Part shown: positions 30,827 through 37,571 of the stretch, one piece after another | Layout of the letters: each line of letters starts with the position of its first letter | How positions within the stretch are numbered: the stretch's first letter is position 1 | Source of the DNA: Acidiplasma aeolicum | Lineage (GTDB): Archaea; Thermoplasmatota; Thermoplasmata; Thermoplasmatales; Thermoplasmataceae | Assembly (NCBI RefSeq): GCF_001402945.1 | Contig: NZ_LKBG01000242.1 | Coordinates: 1 to 37,571 of the forward strand | Direction: 5' to 3' | Length of the DNA: 37,571 nucleotides | Position numbers and translations under genes: made by a program | The notes under the pieces: model-generated | Seen by the model: only the letters and a program-made list of their open reading frames with translations | What the model was told of the DNA's origin: nothing | Databases searched by the model: none

Positions 30827-32062
30827 ATGTGTTGTAATACTTTACAAATGAATAATGCCAATAGTAAATTAATTTTTATCAATCTAATTATGCTTCTTTC
30901 AGTTACATTCACAATGAGGGCATCCACAAACATGCTTATGACCGTTGTTCCGGTCTTCTCAAAATATGTTCTCCTTGCAAACCTTATTTTTGTTGGATTA
31001 ACCGCAACACTATACGGCATTGGGGCCCTTATTTCAAATATTTTAATTAATGGGCGTGTAAACATATCAAAAACGCCGAAAATGATAACATTATTTCTAT
31101 TTATCATGACAGCATCCATTTTTGCATTTATATTTACCAAAAATATCTATGAGGTTCTTGTGCTTTCATTTATAACAGGGTCCTCAATGGGTGTTGTTCA
31201 GCCTCTGCTCATGACAGTAACCAATATAATATCACCGCCTGATAAGAGGGACAGATATATAGCTGCCTACACTGCATCATTATCCCTGAGCCTTATATTT
31301 GGAGTGCTTTTACAGGGGTATGTAATATCATTTTTAACAATCAGGTATGCTTTTGTTATCTTCTTCTTTATCTCACTGGCATCATCAATATTAATGCTGA
31401 TTCTATCAGGTAAAATAAAAATAAGCTCAGAAAATAAAAAAATAGGCTTCAGGGAAATACTTTCAAAGGCGTCATACTCACTTAAACAGGGGAAGGTACT
31501 TTTTGCCATGTTTGGAAACATTTCATATGCATTTCCATTCATTTTGTTATTAACATATGGCAGCATAATGGGCAGGGAATACTATGGAATAAATCCGGAT
31601 ATATTTTTCTATTTCCTGGCAGTCTTCTTTTCAATATCATTTGCATCCAGAATGTTTCTTTCACTGAAAACTGTAAAAAATAGGGACATAATAATGTATG
31701 CATCATTTATTTTAAGCATTGCAGGATATGCCATGCTTGGTCTCACCGATTATATTTACGTATTTATAATTGGCCTAATATTTCTGGGAATTCCACACGG
31801 AACCATATACCCTATATCAAGCTATTATATTGCCACAAGCATAGATATAAAATATCTGAACATTGTTTATTCTGTTTTTACATTTATAATGGATGTAATA
31901 TTCTTCTTTATACCATTTGTATTTGGCCTGATTTCTGATCTGTATTCAGTAAGGATGGCAATTTATGCAACAATATTCCCAATGGCTGCACTTATAATAG
32001 CGTCAATAATCTTTAATGTAAAATCCGGAACGCAATCAAAAGGCACTGCAACTAAATTATAA
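30827..32062 (+). CDS. MFS transporter
   Basis: A 411-residue protein with 12 hydrophobic helices in two halves and a central charged loop (SGKIKISSENKKIGFREILS). The length and pattern are those of the major facilitator superfamily; the motif A loop between helices 2 and 3 is weak (INGRVNISKTPK). The substrate is unknown; drug or sugar efflux types are possible. ATG 30827 fits a TATA element (TAATAAATA, about 30799-30807); the Met at residue 8 is the alternative start. Confidence 0.82.
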   Translation: MCCNTLQMNNANSKLIFINLIMLLSVTFTMRASTNMLMTVVPVFSKYVLLANLIFVGLTATLYGIGALISNILINGRVNISKTPKMITLFLFIMTASIFAFIFTKNIYEVLVLSFITGSSMGVVQPLLMTVTNIISPPDKRDRYIAAYTASLSLSLIFGVLLQGYVISFLTIRYAFVIFFFISLASSILMLILSGKIKISSENKKIGFREILSKASYSLKQGKVLFAMFGNISYAFPFILLLTYGSIMGREYYGINPDIFFYFLAVFFSISFASRMFLSLKTVKNRDIIMYASFILSIAGYAMLGLTDYIYVFIIGLIFLGIPHGTIYPISSYYIATSIDIKYLNIVYSVFTFIMDVIFFFIPFVFGLISDLYSVRMAIYATIFPMAALIIASIIFNVKSGTQSKGTATKL

Positions 32063-32103
32063 TATAAAAAATAATATATACATTTTATTACTAAACTGTT
32101 AAA

Positions 32104-35100
32104 ATGACAGGGAAAATATATGAGGATATAGATATCAATAAGCCAGTTACTGAAATTGATAAGGAAATTCTTGATTACTGGAAAAATAATAATATTATAA
32201 ATGAGGCATTAAATACCAAAAGGGATTTAAAAAAATTCGTGTTTTTGGAGGGCCCACCAACCGCAAATGGAAGACCACATGTCGGGCATTTAATGACCAG
32301 AACAATGAAGGATACCGTAATGAGGTATAAATTCATGGATGGCTATGATATATTAAGAAGAACCGGTGGCTGGGATTGCCACGGTTTGCCTGTGGAACTT
32401 GAGGCTGAAAAGCATTTTGGATTTAACAGCAAGAAGGAAATAGAGGATTTTGGAATACAGAAATTCAATGAATACTGCCGTGAGAGCGTATTCAGATATA
32501 TAGACGAATGGCATGAGGTGGACGATCTCATAGGCTTCTGGATAGATCAGAATAAGTCATACATAACCCTTAAAAATGATTATATTGAAAGTGAGTGGTG
32601 GGCATTAAAAACATTATATGAATCAAAAATGCTTGTCAAGGACTATAAAATAGTCCCATACTGCCCAAGATGCGGTACATCATTAAGCTCACATGAGGTT
32701 GCACAGGGTTATAAAAATGTGGACGACCCATCAGTTTATGTTAAATTCAGGGAAAGGGGATATGAAAATAGATTTTTTATTGCATGGACAACAACACCAT
32801 GGACGCTTCCATCAAATGAATTTCTTGTTGTAAACCCTGACTTTGATTATTCATTAATATCCAGTCAGGGCGAGGAATATTATCTTCTCTCATCAATGGT
32901 CGACACGCTTTTTAAGGATTATAAAATAATTAAAACATTCAAAGGCCGTGATCTTGATGGAATAAGGTATGAGCAGCTCATGCCATTTTTACATGTTCCG
33001 GATAATGCACTTCGTGTTGTTACCGGAGATTTTGTGACGGCCGAGGATGGTACCGGTATTGTGCATGCAGCCCCTGCCTTCGGTGCAGACGATTTTGAAA
33101 TAGCAAAAAGGGAAAATGTTTCCATGGTAAATCCCGTATCACTGGATGGAAAGTTTGTTGATGACCTCCCATGGAAGGATATGTTCTTTGAAAATGCCAA
33201 TATACCAATAATAGATTACCTTAAAAAGAATAAAATACTTTTTAAAAGCCAGAAGATAAAGCATACATATCCATTCTGCTACCGCTGTGGTACAAGACTG
33301 ATGTACTATCCCTTAGATGCATGGTTTATAAAAGTTTCTGAAATAAGGAACCTTTTAATGGAAAATAATGAAAAGATAAACTGGTTTCCGGATTATTTAA
33401 AGGATGGCCGTTTTGGAAACTTTCTTGCAGAGGCAAAGGATTGGGCACTTAGCAGGGATAGATACTGGGGTACACCACTGCCGGTATGGAAATGTAAAAA
33501 TGGGCATTATGTAGCTGTTGGAAGCAGGGAGGAACTAAAGGCTCTTGGCGGCAATGTTCCAGAAGATCTTCACAGGCCATTTATAGACGATGTTGTTTTA
33601 AAATGCCCGCAATGTTCGGAACCCATGCACAGGGAACCACACGTAATAGATACATGGTTCGATTCTGGCAGTGCACCATATGCAGCACTGCATTATCCGT
33701 TCAATAAGGAATTTAATTCTGAAACCAGCATACCTGTGGATTTTATTACAGAGGCAATTGATCAGACAAGGGGCTGGTTCTATACCCAGCATGTAATATC
33801 ATCATTATTATTTAAAAAGAACGCATATAAAAATGTTCTATCAATAGCATTCATACTTGACGAGCATGGCCAAAAAATGAGCAAGAGCAAGGGCAATTTC
33901 GTTACAGCAAGGCAGTTCATTGATGATTTTGGTGCGGACCCCGCAAGGTTGTTCTTTTTCTCAGGTGCACCATGGAACTCAAAATCAATTGACAGAAAAT
34001 TAATAGGCGATTTAACAAGAAAATCACTTGGCACCCTTGGCAATATTTATTCTTTCTTTGCATCAAACGCCAATCTTGATAATTTTGTATTTGAAAAGCT
34101 TGAAAAATCTGAAAATATACTTGATATGTGGTTGCTTTCCAGACTCAATTCAACAATAAAATCTGTAAGGATTAATATGGACTCATTTAACATGCATATA
34201 GCCCTAAAAAATATAATGGATTTAATTGACGATTTTTCAAATTTTTACTTAAGACTGTCAAGGAAAAACTTCTGGGAGGGCGAGCTCTCAGAGGATAAGA
34301 AAAGATCCTATGAAACCCTATATTTCACATTATTAAGCATAATAAAAATGCTTGCACCAATGGCCCCATTCTATTCAGAATACCTGTATCAGAAGCTATC
34401 TGGAGAAAAAAAGAGCGTTCATTTTGAGGATTATCCTGTCGCAGATACATCCTATATAAATGAGGATTTGGAAAAGACCTTTAAATATGCAGAGACCGTA
34501 CTTGAGCTATCAAGAAGGGCCAGACAGGATGCCGGAATAAAGGGAAGGCAAACTGTTAAAGAAATATTAATTTACAGCGATGTTAATCTTCCAGAAGATG
34601 TCTTAAATATAATTTCCCCAGAATTAAATGCAGAATCAATAAGATTAATAAATCAGAAGGATAGGCCAGTAAAAGTTGTCATGAAACCTGTATATGCAAG
34701 GGTTGCACCAGTTCTGAGATCAAAAACATCGGAATTTTCAGATTTTGTGTTAAAGAATTCTGAAAAGATATACCGGGAAATAATGGATAAGGGTTACACT
34801 GAATATAACGATTTACAGTTTAAGAAGGAGGATTTTGAAATAAATGAAATCCCGGATGAAAATTATTCATTTGCATCTGCTGATAAACTTGGGCTTAATG
34901 TATTTATTAACAGGCATATAGATGAGAAACTTAAACTTATTGGCTATGCAAGGGAGATAATAAGAAGAATCCAGATAATGAGAAAGGATATGAATCTTGA
35001 ATATTCTGAATTTATAAATACAAGCATTGACTGCACAGGAGACATAAAAGAAGCAGTTCAAGAATATTCAGATTACATTAAAAAGGAAACATTAAGCAGG

Positions 35101-35187
35101 GAGATAAAATTTGGATCCGGTGATGATTACCGTGTATGGGATATAGACGGCGGGCACATAGGAATTAAAATAGAAACAATTAACTAA
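32104..35187 (+). CDS. ileS: Isoleucyl-tRNA synthetase
   Basis: A 1027-residue class I synthetase of the archaeal/eukaryotic type. HVGH (59-62) in PPTANGRPHVGHLMTR is the HIGH motif. GGWDCHGLPVELEAEK follows, and the editing domain contains WTTTPWTLPSNEF and the GTGIVHAAPAFGADDF loop. KMSKS is at 591-595. Zinc-type Cys pairs occur (CPRCG, CYRCG, CPQC). A helical anticodon-binding region and C-terminal extension complete it. The last eight bases overlap the convergent Trm-G10 gene. A TATA-like AATATATAC lies about 25 bp before ATG. Confidence 0.97.
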   Translation: MTGKIYEDIDINKPVTEIDKEILDYWKNNNIINEALNTKRDLKKFVFLEGPPTANGRPHVGHLMTRTMKDTVMRYKFMDGYDILRRTGGWDCHGLPVELEAEKHFGFNSKKEIEDFGIQKFNEYCRESVFRYIDEWHEVDDLIGFWIDQNKSYITLKNDYIESEWWALKTLYESKMLVKDYKIVPYCPRCGTSLSSHEVAQGYKNVDDPSVYVKFRERGYENRFFIAWTTTPWTLPSNEFLVVNPDFDYSLISSQGEEYYLLSSMVDTLFKDYKIIKTFKGRDLDGIRYEQLMPFLHVPDNALRVVTGDFVTAEDGTGIVHAAPAFGADDFEIAKRENVSMVNPVSLDGKFVDDLPWKDMFFENANIPIIDYLKKNKILFKSQKIKHTYPFCYRCGTRLMYYPLDAWFIKVSEIRNLLMENNEKINWFPDYLKDGRFGNFLAEAKDWALSRDRYWGTPLPVWKCKNGHYVAVGSREELKALGGNVPEDLHRPFIDDVVLKCPQCSEPMHREPHVIDTWFDSGSAPYAALHYPFNKEFNSETSIPVDFITEAIDQTRGWFYTQHVISSLLFKKNAYKNVLSIAFILDEHGQKMSKSKGNFVTARQFIDDFGADPARLFFFSGAPWNSKSIDRKLIGDLTRKSLGTLGNIYSFFASNANLDNFVFEKLEKSENILDMWLLSRLNSTIKSVRINMDSFNMHIALKNIMDLIDDFSNFYLRLSRKNFWEGELSEDKKRSYETLYFTLLSIIKMLAPMAPFYSEYLYQKLSGEKKSVHFEDYPVADTSYINEDLEKTFKYAETVLELSRRARQDAGIKGRQTVKEILIYSDVNLPEDVLNIISPELNAESIRLINQKDRPVKVVMKPVYARVAPVLRSKTSEFSDFVLKNSEKIYREIMDKGYTEYNDLQFKKEDFEINEIPDENYSFASADKLGLNVFINRHIDEKLKLIGYAREIIRRIQIMRKDMNLEYSEFINTSIDCTGDIKEAVQEYSDYIKKETLSREIKFGSGDDYRVWDIDGGHIGIKIETIN

Positions 35188-36142
35188 TTTTTTCAATTAT
35201 TACAAAATATCTTATAAGTGATCTGTGCTGGTAAACCGGCACACTGTTTATTATCTTAAAAAATTTCTTTGAATATTCCAAAAGCTCCAGATTATTAACT
35301 ATAATTGAACATTTACCATGACTCTTAAGAAGCTCATTAAATTTTTCAAAGGAGGTCTTGTACAAATTTTGTATGTCATAATCATTTACGGATGAACTCC
35401 TGCCATATGGCATATCAGTAACAATGGCGTCCACAGCTTTATTAATATTTAAATCTTTTATATCCAAATTGTATATTTCAATGTATTTTAAATCGAAATA
35501 TTTTAAATTTAATTTTGTACCCATTACCATGTTCAAAAGGGCATCATTTCCTATTATTCTTCTTCCCATAAGTGCTGCCTCTATAAGTATACCACCTGTT
35601 CCACAAAATGGGTCAAGAACGGTATCCCCGGGCCTTGTGTATGAGGTATTTATTAGATATCTCGCATATTTTGGATGAAGCGATACCGGTGAAAAAAACG
35701 GTCTTAATGGTGCCCTTCTTGATTCAAAATCTTTTTTATTTCTTGAGTATACAAGTATTCCAAGATACCATATATCAGCCTTAACAGCACGTACAATAAA
35801 ATCTGGGTTATTAAATGAAATCCTGCCCCTACCACCCAAAATCTTCCCAACAGTGGATTCTACCATTTCAGTATTATACCCGGGAGGCACAGAGGCCCTG
35901 ACATAAAACTTTCCCTCTGGAATTTTACAATTAAACTCATTATAATCCGGTTTTTCATCTATTATCTGCGATATATAATTGATAAATCCTGAATTCTCTA
36001 TATCCCTGTAATTCCCCTCTATTATGTATATAAAGTCTGATTTATAAATTATGTCAAAATCCCTAAAAGTTTCTTTTATTGCGTTTATTTCTGATGATAC
36101 AATATCACGATTTTCCCTTGTATACTCAAGAACATATCTCAT
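35180..36142 (-). CDS. tRNA (guanine10-N2)-methyltransferase with THUMP domain
   Basis: A 320-residue protein. The N-terminal ferredoxin-like and THUMP domain covers about 1-135 (VRAVKADIWYLGILVYS). The Rossmann methyltransferase has the SAM loop DPFCGTGG at 177-184 and the catalytic motif DMPYG at 243-247, the N2-guanine form of (D/N)PPY. This matches archaeal Trm-G10, which makes m2G or m22G at position 10 of tRNA and helps thermal stability. It is 9 bp downstream of rpoL on the same strand, so the two may be co-transcribed. Confidence 0.92.
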   Translation of the reverse strand: MRYVLEYTRENRDIVSSEINAIKETFRDFDIIYKSDFIYIIEGNYRDIENSGFINYISQIIDEKPDYNEFNCKIPEGKFYVRASVPPGYNTEMVESTVGKILGGRGRISFNNPDFIVRAVKADIWYLGILVYSRNKKDFESRRAPLRPFFSPVSLHPKYARYLINTSYTRPGDTVLDPFCGTGGILIEAALMGRRIIGNDALLNMVMGTKLNLKYFDLKYIEIYNLDIKDLNINKAVDAIVTDMPYGRSSSVNDYDIQNLYKTSFEKFNELLKSHGKCSIIVNNLELLEYSKKFFKIINSVPVYQHRSLIRYFVIIEKIS

Positions 36143-36151
36143 TTTTTATTT

Positions 36152-36451
36152 TTATTGTTTTTTTGATAATTTTTCTTTTTCCTTTAACAGGTCATTGTAC
36201 ATGCTTTCATATATTTTATTCATTTTTCTTATAGTACGCTTTATTGCGGCCTGTGGTTTACCCGTACTAACCTTGATATAAATTTGCGGGTTGTCTATTT
36301 CAGGATGCTTTATGTAGTAATGGGCTATTTCTACCTTATCGTCCTTGGTAACCTCTTCCATTAAAGGTCTTAAAAGCGTATTATCATAATTAATTACCTC
36401 TAATGTAATAGAATCTTTATTCCTTGAAACAACATTAAATTTTGAATCCAT
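36152..36451 (-). CDS. rpoL: DNA-directed RNA polymerase subunit L
   Basis: A 99-residue protein of the Rpb11/RpoL family. It contains the conserved DNTLLRPLMEEVTKDDKVEIAHY segment (about 23-46), HPEIDNPQIYIKV as the following hairpin, and a long C-terminal helix (AAIKRTIRKMNKIYESMYNDL) that packs against subunit D. Essential for polymerase assembly. A TATA-like AAATATATATT lies about 20-30 bp upstream on the minus strand. Divergent from the EF-1alpha gene. Confidence 0.95.
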   Translation of the reverse strand: MDSKFNVVSRNKDSITLEVINYDNTLLRPLMEEVTKDDKVEIAHYYIKHPEIDNPQIYIKVSTGKPQAAIKRTIRKMNKIYESMYNDLLKEKEKLSKKQ

Positions 36452-36711
36452 AAAACATCATTATATCTGAATATATATTTATTACTAATTTAATAGCATT
36501 AGGCACTGAAAATGTCATTTTAAAAATAGAACATAAAAGTTATTAATATAAAAGTCTCTATGAATCAATATGAACTATTATGCAAAATTCTTCCATGTTA
36601 AAATGTATTTTAGAATAAATTATTTATATTCGAATAAGCATAAAAAAAAGATATTTAAATATTAAAGTATTATATGGTAAAAGGAAATAATCCTATTAAA
36701 GGTGAAAAAAT
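36452..36711. promoter_or_regulatory. Divergent promoter region rpoL / EF-1alpha
   Basis: 260 bp without a gene. Near its left edge it holds the rpoL promoter (minus strand). Near its right edge GATATTTAAAT (36650-36660) is a TATA box for EF-1alpha, followed by a short leader with AAAGGTGA (36698-36705), six bases before ATG. The middle is A/T rich and I see nothing else in it. Confidence 0.5.
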
Positions 36712-37571
36712 ATGGCACAGGAATTACCACACATAAATTTAGTAGTAATAGGGCATGTAGATCACGGGAAATCTACCCTTGTAGGGAGGTTGTTATACGA
36801 GCACGGAGAAATCCCACAGCACATTATAGATGAATACAAAAAGGAATCAGAGGAAAAGGGAAAGGCAACATTTGAATTTGCCTGGGTTATGGATAGATTC
36901 AAGGAAGAAAGGGAGAGAGGAGTTACAATTGATCTTACACATAGGAAATTTGAAACAGACAAGTATTACTTTACAATTATAGATGCCCCGGGCCACAGGG
37001 ACTTTGTCAAAAACATGATTACAGGTACAAGCCAGGCAGATGCAGCCGTCCTTGTTGTTTCAGCAAGGGAAGGAGAGGGCGTCATGGCACAGACAAAGGA
37101 GCACGCATTCCTTGCCAGAACACTTGGAGTGCCACAGCTTATATGTGTTGTTAATAAGATGGATGCCACACAGCCGCCGTACAGTGAGGCAAGATTCAAC
37201 GAGGTTAAGGACCAGATCACAAAGCTTCTCACACCAATTGGATACAGGGACGTTCCAATTATACCTATAAGTGGATACAAGGGTGATAACATACTAAAGG
37301 CCAGTCCAAACCTTTCATGGTGGAAGGGCCCAACATTAATGGATGCACTTAATGCATTAAAGGTTCCTCAGAAGCCAACAGACAAACCATTAAGAATACC
37401 TGTTGAGGATGTATATTCAATTACCGGTATAGGAACAGTTCCAGTTGGAAGGGTTGAAACAGGTATTATAAAGGTAAACGACAAGGTTATATTCATGCCT
37501 GCAAACAAGGCTGGAGAGGTAAAGTCAATAGAGATGCATCATACACCAATGCAGCAGGCTGAGCCAGGAGA
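36712..37571 (+). CDS. tuf: Translation elongation factor EF-1alpha (partial, cut by right edge)
   Basis: The first 286 residues of an elongation factor that is normally about 425. G1 GHVDHGKST lies at 14-22, the switch region with RERGVTID near 66-73, G3 DAPGHRDF near 90-97, and G4 NKMD near 145-148. The second domain starts with [20 protein letters not shown]. It brings aminoacyl-tRNA to the ribosome. The strong ribosome-binding site and the start [10 protein letters not shown] are clear. There is no sign of a frameshift up to the window end. Confidence 0.96.
   Translation, partial: MAQELPHINLVVIGHVDHGKSTLVGRLLYEHGEIPQHIIDEYKKESEEKGKATFEFAWVMDRFKEERERGVTIDLTHRKFETDKYYFTIIDAPGHRDFVKNMITGTSQADAAVLVVSAREGEGVMAQTKEHAFLARTLGVPQLICVVNKMDATQPPYSEARFNEVKDQITKLLTPIGYRDVPIIPISGYKGDNILKASPNLSWWKGPTLMDALNALKVPQKPTDKPLRIPVEDVYSITGIGTVPVGRVETGIIKVNDKVIFMPANKAGEVKSIEMHHTPMQQAEPG

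Overview
The window looks like a stretch of chromosome from a thermoacidophilic euryarchaeon of the order Thermoplasmatales. The low G+C backbone, heavy AGG/AGA use for arginine, leaderless TATA-box promoters and the gene families present fit Picrophilus best. Ferroplasma or Acidiplasma cannot be excluded without a search. The archaeal assignment itself is firm: RFC small subunit, L44e, S27e, aIF2-alpha, Nop10, PAC2, XPB-Bax1, Trm-G10, RpoL and EF-1alpha are all present.

Left backbone (1-1850): the start of a ferritin-like gene running off the left edge, an Lrp/AsnC regulator, rfcS, and a tRNA-Ala(CGC) with the G3:U70 identity pair. That tRNA is the attachment site of a genomic island (about 1832-11474; traces to about 12240). 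The island starts with an intact tyrosine integrase. It then carries a small-membrane-protein cassette (3379-5049), a plasmid-like core (5135-8453: winged-helix/zinc-ribbon protein, two small proteins, a membrane protein, a HerA/FtsK-type ATPase with a nuclease-like tail), a second small cassette (8524-9299), and a third cassette (9723-11430).

The third cassette is the most exciting content. Its first gene encodes a 293-residue protein whose 14 cysteines all lie in the last 80 residues. This resembles the architecture of the halocin C8 precursor (immunity domain plus Cys-rich peptide). It is followed by three translationally coupled small membrane proteins. The last of these has a paralogue at the end of the first cassette. 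The island is a palimpsest. A perfect 33-bp copy of the integrase 3' end flanks the first cassette, a decayed integrase N-terminus follows attR, and an element-end sequence occurs three times (9601, 11430, 12190). Together these suggest repeated insertions at one tRNA with swapping of putative antagonism or immunity cassettes.

Right backbone (12356-37571): the rpl44e-rps27e-aIF2alpha-nop10-PAC2 operon. Then a Thermoplasmatales-type unknown gene and a NitT/TauT-like ABC transporter on the minus strand (ATPase, fused double permease, stand-alone AAA-associated protein). Next are a hotdog thioesterase, an XPB helicase-Bax1 nuclease pair, an ABM-type monooxygenase and an SDR. A YeeE/YedE sulfur transporter comes with a small membrane partner and a HTH_10 regulator. 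Acyl-CoA dehydrogenase and FixC-FixX electron-transfer proteins flank a PRPP-dependent transferase. Last come APC and MFS transporters, IleRS converging on Trm-G10, RpoL, and EF-1alpha cut by the right edge.
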